In this document: positions 1 to 8,835 of the stretch, in pieces | Numbering within the stretch: position 1 is the stretch's first letter | Layout: each line of letters starts with the position of its first letter | From: Planomonospora sp. ID67723 | GTDB taxonomy: Bacteria > Actinomycetota > Actinomycetes > Streptosporangiales > Streptosporangiaceae | DNA: 64,000 nt | Reading direction: 5' to 3' | Assembly (NCBI RefSeq): GCF_015711605.1 | Contig: NZ_JABTEZ010000001.1 | Coordinates: 648,001 to 712,000, forward strand | Program-made: the position numbers and the translations under genes | Notes under the pieces: generated by a model | Seen by the model: only the letters and a program-made list of their open reading frames with translations | Told to the model about the DNA's origin: nothing | The model's database searches: none

Positions 1-1
1 C

Positions 2-721
2 GTCGACGTGGTGCTCCACTTCGAGGGTGACCGCCACTCCCGGCTCCGCATGGTCCGCGCGGTCAAGAACCGGTACGGCCCGGTCGACGAGGTCGGCTGC
101 TTCGACCTGCACGAGGGCGGCATCGAGGGCATCACGGACGCCAGCGGCCTGTTCGTCTCCCACCGCACCGAGCCGGTCCCCGGCACCTGCGTCACGGTCA
201 CCATGGAGGGCACCCGCCCGCTCCCCGCCGAGGTCCAGGCGCTGGTCGCGCGGACCGAGGCCCAGCAGCCCCGGCGCTCCTCCTCCGGGCTCGACCCCTA
301 CCGGGTGACGATGGTTCTGGCGGTGCTGGAGCGGCGGCTCAACGCCAAGCTCGGCGGCTGCGACGTGTTCACCGCGACCGTGGGCGGCATCAAGCTCAGC
401 GACCCGGCGATCGACCTGTCGGTGATGCTCGCGGTGGCCAGCGCGGCCGGCGACCGGGCGCTCCCGCCCGGGCTGGTCGTGCTGGGCGAGGTCGGCCTGG
501 CAGGGGAGCTCCGCCCGGTGCGCGACGTGCGCCGCCGCCTCTCGGAGGCGGCCCGGCTGGGCTTCACCCGCGCCCTGGTGCCGATGGGCTCCCTCGACGT
601 CGGCAAGGGCCGGGGCGGGGGCTCCCTGGTCCGGGTCAACGGCCACGCGGCGAGTTTCGCCCCCGGCTTCGACGTCGTCGAGGCGGAGAACGTCTGGGAC
701 GCGCTGACCCACGTCACCTGA
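2..721 (+). CDS. radA: DNA repair protein RadA, C-terminal part (5' end outside window)
   Basis: RadA (Sms) is a RecA-like branch-migration ATPase used in recombinational repair. The reading frame is already open at the first base, so the zinc finger and Walker A are outside the window. Visible are the RadA-specific KNRYG motif (family KNRFG) near the left end and the Lon-protease-like C-terminal domain, with the stretches [26 protein letters not shown] and [13 protein letters not shown]. The catalytic Ser/Lys pair of true Lon proteases is not expected in RadA. It is followed after about 140 bases by disA in the same direction; radA-disA adjacency is conserved in Firmicutes and Actinobacteria. 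The family assignment is secure and only the 5' end is missing. Confidence 0.95.
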   Translation, partial: VDVVLHFEGDRHSRLRMVRAVKNRYGPVDEVGCFDLHEGGIEGITDASGLFVSHRTEPVPGTCVTVTMEGTRPLPAEVQALVARTEAQQPRRSSSGLDPYRVTMVLAVLERRLNAKLGGCDVFTATVGGIKLSDPAIDLSVMLAVASAAGDRALPPGLVVLGEVGLAGELRPVRDVRRRLSEAARLGFTRALVPMGSLDVGKGRGGGSLVRVNGHAASFAPGFDVVEAENVWDALTHVT

Positions 722-860
722 GGCTCCGTACGGCGGTGCGCCTCGGGGCGATCTTCCCTCGGTCCCGGGCCCCGCGGGGCCGCCACCGGTAAGCTGGGCC
801 CAGAGTCCGGTCGTGCGCCCCTGTTCGCGAACGGACTCCGACGCAGACCACGGGGGTCAT

Positions 861-1946
861 GTGGCAACGATTTACAAGGGGCTTGACGAGCGTCGAAGAG
901 CCGTTCTGGCCTCGGTCGCACCGGGAACCGCGCTCCGCGACGGGCTGGAGCGCATCCTTCGCGGGCACACCGGCGGCCTGATCGTGCTGGGCTACGACAG
1001 CACGGTCGAGAAGATCTGCAGCGGCGGTTTCGAGCTGGACGTCGAGTTCTCCGCGACGCGGCTGCGCGAGCTGGCGAAGATGGACGGCGCCATCGTGCTG
1101 AGCTGCGACGACCACAGGATCGTGCGGGCGGCCGTGCACCTGATGCCCGACCCATCCATCCCGACCGACGAGTCCGGGACCCGGCACCGCACCGCCCAGC
1201 GGGTCGCGGTGCAGACGTCCTTCCCCGTCATCTCCCTCAGCAAGTCCATGCGGATCATCGCCCTCTACCTCGACGGCATCCGCTACGTCCTGGAGGAGTC
1301 GGCGGCGATCCTGTCCAAGGCCAACCAGGCGCTGGCCACCCTGGAGCGCTACAAGCTGCGCCTGGACGAGGTCTCCGGCACGCTGTCGACGCTGGAGATC
1401 GAGGACCTCGTGACGGTCCGCGACGTCGCGGTGGTCGTCCAGCGGCTGGAGATGGTCCGCCGCATCGCCGACGAGATCGCGGGCTACGTCATCGAGCTCG
1501 GCACCGACGGCCGCCTGCTCTCCCTCCAGCTGGACGAGCTGGTCGCCGGGACGGAGACCGACCGCGAGCTCGTCGTGCGCGACTACCTCCCCACGGCCGG
1601 CCGCCGCGTGCGCAGGCTCTCCGAGGCCCTGCACGAGCTCGACCAGCTCTCCCCCGCCGGGCTGCTCGACCTGTCCCAGGTGGCCCAGGTCTTGGGCCAC
1701 TCGGGTCCCGACGCGCTGGACGCCCAGGTGAGCCCCCGGGGCTACCGCCTGCTGGCCAAGGTTCCACGCCTGCCCGCCACCGTCGTCGACCGCCTGGTGG
1801 AGCAGTTCTCCGGGCTCCAGAAGCTCCTGGCCGCCAGCACCCACGACCTCCAGGAGGTGGGCGGGGTCGGTGAGACCCGGGCCCGCCACATCCGCGAAGG
1901 GCTCTCCCGGATGGCCGAGTCGTCCATCCTGGAGCGCTACGTCTGA
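861..1946 (+). CDS. disA: Diadenylate cyclase DisA (c-di-AMP synthase, DNA integrity scanning)
   Basis: DisA condenses two ATP into cyclic di-AMP while scanning DNA for branched structures. With the GTG start at 861 the protein has 361 residues, the usual size. The DAC domain shows DGA at residues 75-77 (MDGAIVLS) and RHRT at 108-111 (GTRHRTAQR), the two nucleotide-binding and catalytic signatures. A helical linker follows, and a C-terminal helix-hairpin-helix region ([19 protein letters not shown]) is the DNA-binding end. The 861 start is chosen because a GGGGG-rich ribosome site lies just upstream and the protein then begins like mycobacterial DisA; an in-frame GTG at 813 is the alternative. 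The likely effector target of its product, a c-di-AMP riboswitch, lies at about 15.5 kb. Confidence 0.96.
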   Translation: MATIYKGLDERRRAVLASVAPGTALRDGLERILRGHTGGLIVLGYDSTVEKICSGGFELDVEFSATRLRELAKMDGAIVLSCDDHRIVRAAVHLMPDPSIPTDESGTRHRTAQRVAVQTSFPVISLSKSMRIIALYLDGIRYVLEESAAILSKANQALATLERYKLRLDEVSGTLSTLEIEDLVTVRDVAVVVQRLEMVRRIADEIAGYVIELGTDGRLLSLQLDELVAGTETDRELVVRDYLPTAGRRVRRLSEALHELDQLSPAGLLDLSQVAQVLGHSGPDALDAQVSPRGYRLLAKVPRLPATVVDRLVEQFSGLQKLLAASTHDLQEVGGVGETRARHIREGLSRMAESSILERYV

Positions 1947-1990
1947 CGACCGGGCCCGCCGAGCTCCGTGACCGCCTCCCGGACGCGTCC

Positions 1991-2515
1991 TCAGTCGTTG
2001 AGCGCGTTCAGCGCGGCTTCCACCGCGACGGCCCTGACCTCGTCGAACGGGAGGGCTGCATACTCCATCGCGCAGTCCGACAGGCCGCCGAGCGCCACGG
2101 TCGCACGGATCCGCTCGGCGGCGGAGGGGGCGGGGCCGAGCAGGAGCTCGGTCAGCCGCTTGCGCCCCTCCAGCATCCGGCCGATCAGGTTGAGCTCGAC
2201 CAGCGCGGCGGAGGCCTGCAGGAAGACCATGAACACCTCGCGGTGACGCCAGATGAGGCCGAGGTAGTCCTCGAGGAGTTGCCGCCGGTCGGTGGACTCG
2301 CACTCGGTCAGGAACGACTCCAACTCGTCGAGGAACGGCTGGACGATGCTTTTGAGCAGGTCGTCTCTCGACTCGAAGTGGTAGTAGAGGGCCGGTTTGG
2401 TGATGCCGAGCCGGTCGGCGATGTGCTTCAGGCTGGTGTTGTGCACCCCCTGCTCCAGGAAGAGCTCGCGGGCCACCGCCTGGATGCGCGTCTTGGTGTC
2501 CGAAGGCCTCGCCAT
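1991..2515 (-). CDS. TetR-family transcriptional repressor
   Basis: A 174-residue TetR regulator. The N-terminal helix-turn-helix is clear: TRIQAVARELFLEQG, then TSLKHIADRLGITKPALYYHF, which ends in the hallmark YYHF. The C-terminal ligand-binding half is family-typical in length but not identifiable by ligand. It is divergently transcribed from the flavin monooxygenase at 2629, and the 113 bases between them carry three related operator-like sequences. The simplest reading is that it represses itself and the monooxygenase until a small-molecule substrate binds. The ligand cannot be deduced. Confidence 0.93.
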   Translation of the reverse strand: MARPSDTKTRIQAVARELFLEQGVHNTSLKHIADRLGITKPALYYHFESRDDLLKSIVQPFLDELESFLTECESTDRRQLLEDYLGLIWRHREVFMVFLQASAALVELNLIGRMLEGRKRLTELLLGPAPSAAERIRATVALGGLSDCAMEYAALPFDEVRAVAVEAALNALND

Positions 2516-2530
2516 GGGACAAGAGTAGCC

Positions 2531-2550
2531 CTTACCTATCGTTAAGTAGG
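2531..2550. promoter_or_regulatory. Operator-like site 1 for the divergent TetR/monooxygenase pair
   Basis: The 20-mer CTTACCTATCGTTAAGTAGG is an imperfect inverted repeat whose arms start CTTAC and end GTAGG. It lies 16 bases upstream of the TetR start codon and matches site 2 at 2576 in 17 of 20 positions. Similar size and half-site spacing are typical of TetR operators. Binding by the neighbouring repressor is inferred. Confidence 0.7.
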
Positions 2551-2575
2551 CCGTTGCGCCCGGTCGCGAATCATG

Positions 2576-2595
2576 CTTACCTATCGTTCAGTAAG
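2576..2595. promoter_or_regulatory. Operator-like site 2
   Basis: CTTACCTATCGTTCAGTAAG has perfect outer arms CTTAC/GTAAG and is a near copy of site 1. It is centred about 43 bases upstream of the monooxygenase GTG start, so a bound repressor would cover its promoter. Confidence 0.7.
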
Positions 2596-2604
2596 TAGCC
2601 GACC

Positions 2605-2619
2605 TTCCGTTAAGTAAGG
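2605..2619. promoter_or_regulatory. Operator half-site 3, overlapping the monooxygenase ribosome site
   Basis: TTCCGTTAAGTAAGG repeats the CGTTAAGTA core and GTAAGG arm of sites 1 and 2 but lacks the left arm. It ends inside the purine-rich AAGGAGG ribosome binding site of the gene at 2629, so it could be a weaker half-site. Confidence 0.45.
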
Positions 2620-2628
2620 AGGCCGCCC

Positions 2629-3867
2629 GTGCGCATCCTCATTTCCGGCGCCAGCGTCGCCGGACCCGTCCTGGCCTACTGGCTCAACCGGTACGGCTTC
2701 ACCGTCACCGTGGTCGAGCGGGCGCCGGCCCTGCGCAAAGCCGGCGGCCACGCGGTCGACCTGTTCCGCCCGGCCATGGACGTCGTCGACAGGATGGGCC
2801 TGATCGAACCGGTCCAGGCCGGGAAGACCGGCACCGAGTGGCTCACGATCCGCCCCGAGAACAGCGACCGCATCCACCGGGTGCGGGTCAGCAGGCTGAT
2901 GCGCGCCGTGTCCGACCGACACGTCGAGATCATGCGCGACGACCTGAGCGAGATCTTCTACGACGCCACCCGCCACGACGTGGAGTACCTCTTCGGCGAC
3001 TCCATCACCGCCATGGCCGAGGACGCCGGAGGCGTCGACGTCGCCTTCGAGCAGTCGCCCGACCGCAGGTTCGACCTGGTGATCGGGGCCGACGGACTGC
3101 ACTCCACCGTCCGGCGCCTCGCCTTCGGTCCCGAGTCGCGGTACGCCACCTGGATCGGCGCCTACCTGGCGGTCATGTCGATCCCCAACTACCTGGGCCT
3201 GCGCGACCGCATGGACGGGATCGTGGGGGTGAACAGGGTGGTGGGCGTCTACGGCGGGGCGCACATGGACGACGCCCGTGCGGTCTTCATGTTCCGGCCC
3301 GCCGCCGAACTCGACTACCACCACCGCGACGTCGACCGGCAGAAGGAACTGCTCCGCCGGCACTTCGCCGGGCTGGGCTGGGAGGTGCCCCGCCTGCTGG
3401 ACCGGGAGATGGATGGCGCATCGGCGTTCTACTTCGACTCGATCACCCAGCTGCGCATGGACACCTGGTCCCGGGGGCGGGTGAGCCTGGTCGGCGATGC
3501 CGGCTACTGCCCGGGACCCGCCGTCGGCGGCAGCACCAGTCTGGCCGTCTTCGGCGCCTACGTCCTGGCCGGCGAGCTGGCCGAGGCCGGCGGTGACCAC
3601 GCCCGCGCGTTCCCCGCCTACGAGCACCGGATCGGCGAGTACGTACGGCGCAACCGCGCCTTCGCCGTCAGTGCCGCCAGGCAGCTCATCCCCGCCACCC
3701 GCCTGAACCTGTGGGGCCTGATCCAGGGGACCCGGATGATCACCCGTATCCCCGCACCGGCCGCCCGGGCTCTCGCCGGTCTCGGCGGCAGGGGCCTGCG
3801 ACTGCACAACGAGATCACCCTGAAGGACTACCCGCAGGAACCCGTCGTGACGGCGGACACCCCCTGA
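2629..3867 (+). CDS. FAD-dependent monooxygenase (PHBH/TetX-like fold)
   Basis: A 412-residue class A flavoprotein monooxygenase. The N-terminal Rossmann motif is ISGASVAGPVLAYWL. A second dinucleotide contact is FDLVIGADGLHSTVR (DG motif), and the flavin-ribityl GD motif is VSLVGDAGYCPGPAVGG. These enzymes use NAD(P)H and O2 to hydroxylate small aromatic or polyketide-like molecules; some close relatives inactivate antibiotics. The GTG start follows a strong AAGGAGG site. Control by the divergent TetR gene is likely because operator-like repeats fill the intergenic region. The substrate is unknown. Confidence 0.92.
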   Translation: MRILISGASVAGPVLAYWLNRYGFTVTVVERAPALRKAGGHAVDLFRPAMDVVDRMGLIEPVQAGKTGTEWLTIRPENSDRIHRVRVSRLMRAVSDRHVEIMRDDLSEIFYDATRHDVEYLFGDSITAMAEDAGGVDVAFEQSPDRRFDLVIGADGLHSTVRRLAFGPESRYATWIGAYLAVMSIPNYLGLRDRMDGIVGVNRVVGVYGGAHMDDARAVFMFRPAAELDYHHRDVDRQKELLRRHFAGLGWEVPRLLDREMDGASAFYFDSITQLRMDTWSRGRVSLVGDAGYCPGPAVGGSTSLAVFGAYVLAGELAEAGGDHARAFPAYEHRIGEYVRRNRAFAVSAARQLIPATRLNLWGLIQGTRMITRIPAPAARALAGLGGRGLRLHNEITLKDYPQEPVVTADTP

Positions 3868-4351
3868 GAACCCTGCCGGAGGACCGGACCGGCAATGGCG
3901 GAACACACCACCACCGCCATTTCCGTTATGACGACTCTAAACAAGGTTTAAGTTTCCCATAAGGCTCTCGTGCGCTTATCGCTGATATAAAAATTTCAGC
4001 TTCCCGCAGCATGAAGGAGTCGCCCCGACCGTGAGCCGCCCCCACCGCCTCGCCGTACCGCCGAACGCCCCGGCAGCCGTCCGCCCCGAGAGGAAGACCG
4101 TGCCGAGCCCGTTCGCAGCCTGCCGCCGGCGACTCGTCGGGACCGCCCGCCCAGCCGCAGGAATGCCTCTCGTCCTGCGGTGACGCCAGCGGGGTCCCGC
4201 ACAGGCGGCTCCTCTTACGGATCTGTGGCCCTCCCGGCCCGCCGCCCCGGAGGGCCGCACACCCGAAAAGGCCACGGAAAAAGAATCCGAAGCCATTCGA
4301 ATAAACGGGAAGAGCATTTCCCCTCAAATAATCCACAGCAAGGAACAGCGC
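3868..4351. other. Intergenic region upstream of the LPMO gene, no convincing gene
   Basis: About 480 bases. The left part (3920-4000) is unusually AT-rich for this genome, with TTTAAGTTT- and GATATAAAAATTT-like stretches that could hold promoters. A 50-codon frame from GTG 4031 to 4183, preceded by AAGGAG at a long spacing, encodes only Arg/Pro/Ala-rich sequence and is not accepted as a gene. No inverted repeat typical of chitin regulators was found by eye. Confidence 0.4.
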
Positions 4352-5110
4352 ATGAGAAGGACAGTCACGCTCACCGCGATGGCGTCGGTCACTTTCGGTG
4401 CCACGGTGTTCTCCGCGTCCCCCGCCATGGCGCACGGCTACGTGTCGTCGCCGCCGAGCCGCCAGGCCCTGTGCGCCCAGGGGAAGGTCGCCAACTGCGG
4501 CCCCGTCCAGTACGAGCCTCAGAGCGTGGAAGGCCCCAAGGGTCAGCGCAACTGCCACGCGGGCCTGTCCCAGTTCGCCCAGCTCAGCGACGAGAGCAGG
4601 AACTGGCCCGCCACCTCCGTCGGCACCAGCGTCAACTTCAACTGGGTGCTGACCGCGCGCCACTCCACCAGCACCTGGGAGTACTACATCGGCAACAAGC
4701 TCATCGCGACCTTCAACGACCAGGGCCGCCGGCCCGGCGCGACGGTGACGCACAACGTGAACCTGGCCGGCTACAGCGGACGGCAGAAGGTCCTGGCCGT
4801 CTGGAACATCGCCGACACCCCCATGGCCTTCTACAACTGCATCGACCTCCAGGTCGGCGCCGGCGGCGGGGCTCCGGCCCCCACTCCCACGCCCGCCCCC
4901 ACCAAGACCCCGGCTCCCGCGCCCACCAAGACCCCCACCCCGGCTCCGACGGCCCCGACCGCCCCGGCGGGGACCTGGAAGCTGTACACCAAGTACGCGA
5001 TCGGCTCGACCGTCACCTACAACGGCGTGCGCTACCGGTGCATCCAGGCGCACACCGCCTACCCGGGCTGGGAGCCGCCGAAGGTCCCCGCCCTCTGGCA
5101 GAAGGCCTGA
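4352..5110 (+). CDS. Secreted AA10 lytic polysaccharide monooxygenase with C-terminal CBM5/12
   Basis: A copper-dependent LPMO that oxidatively cleaves crystalline chitin or cellulose outside the cell. The signal peptide (residues 1-27) ends SPAMA, so cleavage leaves His28 (HGYVSSPPSR) as the new N terminus, which together with His104 (LTARHSTSTWEYY) forms the copper-binding histidine brace. Other AA10 landmarks are GPKGQRNCHAGLSQFAQL and AVWNIADTPMAFYNCIDL. A Pro/Thr linker (about 170-205) leads to a CBM5/12-type module, WKLYTKYAIGSTVTYNGV to the end. The ATG follows AAGGAA. Chitin is the more likely substrate given the CBM, but cellulose is not excluded. Confidence 0.95.
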   Translation: MRRTVTLTAMASVTFGATVFSASPAMAHGYVSSPPSRQALCAQGKVANCGPVQYEPQSVEGPKGQRNCHAGLSQFAQLSDESRNWPATSVGTSVNFNWVLTARHSTSTWEYYIGNKLIATFNDQGRRPGATVTHNVNLAGYSGRQKVLAVWNIADTPMAFYNCIDLQVGAGGGAPAPTPTPAPTKTPAPAPTKTPTPAPTAPTAPAGTWKLYTKYAIGSTVTYNGVRYRCIQAHTAYPGWEPPKVPALWQKA

Positions 5111-5196
5111 CCCGCTGACGGGCGCCGCGCCCGAGCGGCGCGGCGCCCGCGATCCCCCTCCGGGTCCACGCACGCCGACCGAGAAAAGCGACCTCC

Positions 5197-5841
5197 ATGA
5201 AACGCCTCGCCCTCGCCCTCGCCGCCGTGAGCGTGCTGGCGCTCCCCGCCTGCGGAGCCGCCGGAGCCACCTCGCACGGCTCACACGGCGGGCACACCGC
5301 GCGCACGGCGGAAGGCTCCGCCGCGCGAGCCTCCGAACCCGTCCCGGAGGGCTCCGCCGCGCCCGCATCCGCCTCGTCCGGCGCCTTCAACGACGCCGAC
5401 GTGATGTTCCTGCAGATGATGATCCCGCACCACCGCCAGGGCATGGAGATGGCCGCCCTCGCCGGGACCCGCTCCGCGCGGGACTCGGTGCGGACGCTGG
5501 CCGCGGCGGTCGGGGCCACCCAGGGAGACGAGGCCGCGGTCATGACCCGCTGGCTGGAGGGCTGGAAGCAGCCCCTGACCGCGGAGGCGGGCGCCCACGA
5601 CGCCCACGGCGGCCTGCACGCCACGCGCCCGGAGGAGATCACCGAGCTGGCGAAGCTGACCGGCGCCGAGTTCGACGCCAGGTTCCTCAACGTGCTGGTC
5701 GCCCACCAGCACAACGCCGTCGAGATGGCCCGCACCGAGATCCGCACGGGCAGGCACCCCAGGGTCAAGCAGCTTGCCCGCATGATCGACCAGTCCCGCT
5801 CCGCGCAGATCAGGGAGATGCTCGGGGAGCTGGCCTCCTGA
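5197..5841 (+). CDS. DUF305 family lipoprotein
   Basis: A 214-residue exported protein with a lipobox (LALPAC, Cys19), a His-rich and Ala/Ser-rich linker, and a DUF305 four-helix domain. Family signatures are FLQMMIPHHRQGMEMA and, in the second half, FLNVLVAHQHNAVEMA. The paired His/Met-rich helices resemble a metal site; at least one DUF305 protein (cyanobacterial CopM) binds copper. It lies 86 bases after the copper-dependent LPMO in the same direction, so a role in periplasmic or surface copper handling is plausible but not shown. Confidence 0.9.
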   Translation: MKRLALALAAVSVLALPACGAAGATSHGSHGGHTARTAEGSAARASEPVPEGSAAPASASSGAFNDADVMFLQMMIPHHRQGMEMAALAGTRSARDSVRTLAAAVGATQGDEAAVMTRWLEGWKQPLTAEAGAHDAHGGLHATRPEEITELAKLTGAEFDARFLNVLVAHQHNAVEMARTEIRTGRHPRVKQLARMIDQSRSAQIREMLGELAS

Positions 5842-5889
5842 GCCCGGTTCCGGGCGGGTCCGGGTTCCGGGGACGACCCGGTGGCGCGG

Positions 5890-6582
5890 TCAGCGGAGGT
5901 GGAAGACCACTTTCCTGCTCTTCATGCCCGGCGCCTGGACCACGGCCACGTAGGTGCCGGGCCGGGCCGCGGCGCGCTTGGCCCGGCAGTCGGATCCGGA
6001 TCGGTGACGGTCCCACTCGGTCACCTGGACGTACGGGATGCCGCGTTCGAGCCTGTGCAGGTCGTCGGTCTCGCCGCTCACGCAGTCGGCGGACGACCAG
6101 ACCCGGTCGTCACCGGAGGTGATGCGGATCTCGAGCGTCCGGGGGCCCACGTCGGTCGTGCACATCACCTTGCCGGTGTTCACCAGCGTGAGGACGAAGC
6201 GGGGCCGGTCGGGGGCACCGTAGACCTCTCCCTCCCCCTGCAGGCTCAGCACGAGGTCGGCGGTGTCGCAGGCGTCGCCCGGCCGTTTGGGCCGGGGAGT
6301 GGGCTTGGCCGGCTTGGGCGTGGGCGTCGGGGAGTGCGACGCCGGGGCGGCGGCCGGTGGAACCGCCGGGGTGACGGTGACCGTGGGCAGCCCGGCCAGC
6401 AACCCTCCCGGTGCAGGCGATTCGCCCGCCGCCTGCGGCGTGGAGGAGTTCTGCGGCCCGCTCGACGACGAGCAGGCCCACGCCACGACGGCGACCACGA
6501 CGAGAACGGCGATGAGCGCGGTCAGCCGTCGCCGCCAGTAGACGTCCACTCCGATATCGCTGCGGAACGTGTCCGGATCCAT
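5890..6582 (-). CDS. Membrane-anchored protein of unknown function with Pro-rich linker
   Basis: About 230 residues from the ATG at 6582 (MDPDTF). A short cytoplasmic segment is followed by one transmembrane helix (LTALIAVLVVVAVVAWACS), a Ser/Thr/Pro linker (PTPTPKPAKPTPRPKRP) and an extracellular beta-rich domain (DTADLVLSLQGEGEVYG onward) that looks like a small immunoglobulin-like fold. I do not recognise a named family. The start is uncertain: in-frame ATG 6603 and GTG 6615 exist; 6582 has no ribosome site and might be read from a leaderless mRNA. It is transcribed divergently from mutY. Confidence 0.75.
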   Translation of the reverse strand: MDPDTFRSDIGVDVYWRRRLTALIAVLVVVAVVAWACSSSSGPQNSSTPQAAGESPAPGGLLAGLPTVTVTPAVPPAAAPASHSPTPTPKPAKPTPRPKRPGDACDTADLVLSLQGEGEVYGAPDRPRFVLTLVNTGKVMCTTDVGPRTLEIRITSGDDRVWSSADCVSGETDDLHRLERGIPYVQVTEWDRHRSGSDCRAKRAAARPGTYVAVVQAPGMKSRKVVFHLR

Positions 6583-6685
6583 GCGCACAGTATGGAGATT
6601 CATGTTCCGCCACAAGGGACGACCCGCCGCGCCCTATACCGTTTCGGAGGGCGAAGCTGGGGGTATCCCGCACTATCGTCAAGAG

Positions 6686-7561
6686 GTGCCCAAGGCCAAT
6701 CCTCTCCTCGACCCCATCCTCACCTGGTATGCCGCAAACGCCCGCGACCTCCCGTGGCGCGCCTCCGGCGCCACCGCCTGGTCGATCCTGGTGAGCGAGA
6801 TCATGCTGCAGCAGACGCCGGTGGCCCGGGTGCTTCCCGTCTGGGCCGAGTGGATGGAACGCTGGCCCACGCCCGCCGCGCTGGCCGCCGAGCCGCCCGG
6901 CGAGGCCGTACGCCACTGGGGCCGGCTCGGCTACCCGCGCCGCGCGCTCAACCTGCACGCCTGCGCCCGGGCGATCGTCGACCGCCACGGCGGCGAGGTG
7001 CCCTCCGACCACGCCGCCCTGCTGGCCCTCCCCGGCGTCGGCGAGTACACCGCGGCCGCGGTGGCCAGCTTCGCCTTCAAGGGCCGCCATGCCGTGCTCG
7101 ACACCAACGTGCGCAGGGTCCTGGCCCGTGCCGTCTCCGGCGAGGAGTACCCGCCGAAGGCCACCACCGCCGCCGAGCGCGCGCTCGCCGCCTCGCTCCT
7201 GCCCGGACCCGAGGACGCCCCCGTCTGGGCCGTCGCGGTGATGGAACTCGGCGCCCTGGTCTGCACGGCCCGCACCGCCCGCTGCGCCGAATGCCCGATC
7301 AGCGACCTGTGCGCCTGGCGGCTGGCGGGCAAGCCCGCCTACGACGGACCCGCGCGCAAGGGCCAGAGCTACGCCGGCACCGATCGCCAGTGCCGCGGCC
7401 GGCTCCTGGCCGTCCTACGCCAGGCGCACGGCCCGGTCCCCAAGGCGGCCCTCGACGCCGTCTGGGGCGACGCCCCGCAGCGCGAACGCGCCCTTGACGG
7501 CCTGGTCGCCGACGGGCTGGCCGAGGTCCTGGAGGACGGCACCTACCGCCTCCCGCTGTGA
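6686..7561 (+). CDS. mutY: A/G-specific adenine DNA glycosylase MutY
   Basis: MutY removes adenine mispaired with 8-oxoguanine. From GTG 6686 the protein has 291 residues. It shows the catalytic Glu38 (SEIMLQQT), the helix-hairpin-helix LPGVGEYTAAAV with catalytic Asp139 (VLDTNVRRVLAR), and the iron-sulfur cluster loop with Cys193, Cys200, Cys203 and Cys209 (C-x6-C-x2-C-x5-C). Longer in-frame starts back to 6569 would overlap the divergent gene's coding start and lack homology. The short C-terminal region has no full NUDT-like domain, as in other actinobacterial MutY proteins. Confidence 0.96.
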   Translation: MPKANPLLDPILTWYAANARDLPWRASGATAWSILVSEIMLQQTPVARVLPVWAEWMERWPTPAALAAEPPGEAVRHWGRLGYPRRALNLHACARAIVDRHGGEVPSDHAALLALPGVGEYTAAAVASFAFKGRHAVLDTNVRRVLARAVSGEEYPPKATTAAERALAASLLPGPEDAPVWAVAVMELGALVCTARTARCAECPISDLCAWRLAGKPAYDGPARKGQSYAGTDRQCRGRLLAVLRQAHGPVPKAALDAVWGDAPQRERALDGLVADGLAEVLEDGTYRLPL

Positions 7562-7586
7562 CGGCCCAGGCGCTCCCGGCGCATGC

Positions 7587-8537
7587 CTACGCGGCCAGGC
7601 GCAGGCCGAAGGCGGTGAGGTTGCTGCGGGCCCAGTCGAGCTCCTCGGCCAGCGCGTTGACCAGCGCGCCGGGCCCCTTGGCCCGCATGGGCGCGGCCAG
7701 GTCGTGGGCCTCGACCTCGATGTGGGCGGTGCCGCTCACGGCGCCGGAGAGCATCGCCGTCAGGGTGTCCTCCAGGACCGACCTGGTGCTCGGCAGCTCC
7801 CTGCAGGCGTCCCCCACATGGTTGTGGACGTGGCTGAGCTTGACCACCGGGGCCCCGGCCGCCGCCAGGCCGCGCAGGGCCTGTCCGGGCTCCTCGGCGC
7901 CGCCGGCGAGGTGGCAGGCGTCCAGGCAGACCCCCAGGTGCTCGGAGTCGATGCCGCAGACCCGCTCCAGGGCCTGCTCGGTGGTCTCCAGCACGCAGCC
8001 GGGCCAGGGCTCGAACCCGACCCTGATGGTCTTGCCGGTCACGCTGTACAGGCCGCGCAGTTCGCGGGAGAGCCGCTCCAGCCTGCGTGAGGCGATGGTG
8101 TGCAGGTCGGCGGGCCAGTCACGGCGCCAGCCGATGGGGATGGTGGAGATGCTGCCGAAGCGGACGTCCTCCGGGAGGAGGAAGGCCAGGATCTTGGCGA
8201 GGGCCATCGTGTAGCGGTAGCGCTCGGGCTTGGCCCAGTCGGGACCGGGGGCGTCCTGGTTGCGGCCTCCGGTGCCGTTGAGGCTGACGACCTCCAGGCC
8301 GCGCTCCTCCAGGGAGCGGCGGAGCCGTACCAGCTCGATCCGGTCGGCGGTGAGATGGTCGGCGACGCTCGGGGAGAGCCAGAGGCCGACCCCCATCCGC
8401 TCCACGCCCAGCCGCTTGCGCACCGGGACCGCGTAGCGGGTCAGGTGCGCGATCAGGTTCTCCAGGTCCTCCGCGGGGTGCACACCCGCGTTGTAGGCCA
8501 GGTGAACGAGCGTCCCGTCCTCGTGCCGCAAACGCAT
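7587..8537 (-). CDS. EboE-like TIM-barrel protein (xylose-isomerase-like fold)
   Basis: About 316 residues from ATG 8537. The N terminus (LVHLAYNAGVHPAEDLENLI) and the body (VGLWLSPSVADHL, VGFEPWPGCVLETTEQA, LGVCLDACHLAGGAEEP, HIEVEAHD) match the EboE group of the sugar-phosphate isomerase/epimerase superfamily, with acidic and His residues placed for a metal site. EboE belongs to the ebo cluster linked to export or trafficking of prenylated metabolites. No eboA-D, eboF or UbiA-type gene is nearby, so this copy is an orphan whose role cannot be assigned. It converges with mutY, 25 bases apart. Confidence 0.78.
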   Translation of the reverse strand: MRLRHEDGTLVHLAYNAGVHPAEDLENLIAHLTRYAVPVRKRLGVERMGVGLWLSPSVADHLTADRIELVRLRRSLEERGLEVVSLNGTGGRNQDAPGPDWAKPERYRYTMALAKILAFLLPEDVRFGSISTIPIGWRRDWPADLHTIASRRLERLSRELRGLYSVTGKTIRVGFEPWPGCVLETTEQALERVCGIDSEHLGVCLDACHLAGGAEEPGQALRGLAAAGAPVVKLSHVHNHVGDACRELPSTRSVLEDTLTAMLSGAVSGTAHIEVEAHDLAAPMRAKGPGALVNALAEELDWARSNLTAFGLRLAA

Positions 8538-8834
8538 CCGATGCCTCCAGGCGTGCTCCGTGTAAGAGACCCGATTGCCCCACACCCGTGGTCCCGGCCT
8601 CATGAGCCGGGAGTCCCTTGTCTGCTGGGAACTCGACCCGGTCCGCCGAGAGCCTGCCGTACGGGCACCGGTCTCCGCGTCACTCCCGGAGCTGATTCGT
8701 CAGTACGCCGCTGGGCTGATCTCGGGACCGGCCCCGTCGCGTGCGTCGGCCGGTGAGCCGGCGGCGGGAAGTGGTCCAGTTCGCTCTACAGAGTGTAGTA
8801 CTACCTTTGGTGGCGAAAGGACTCCCTTGGATAA
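8538..8834. promoter_or_regulatory. Leader/promoter region of the EboE-like gene, with two palindromes
   Basis: No gene is seen. A hairpin is formed by CCCGGC at 8593 and GCCGGG at 8606 around a TCATGA core. A perfect 10-bp palindrome GTAGTACTAC lies at 8795-8804. Read on the minus strand it is followed by TACACT, a possible -10 box, so the palindrome could be an operator next to the promoter of the gene starting at 8537. The assignment is by position only. Confidence 0.35.
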
Positions 8835-8835
8835 C

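Noticed and set aside
4031-4183. Fifty-codon frame with AAGGAG upstream, before the LPMO gene
   Set aside because: Spacing from the purine run is long and the peptide is Arg/Pro/Ala-rich without any recognisable feature.
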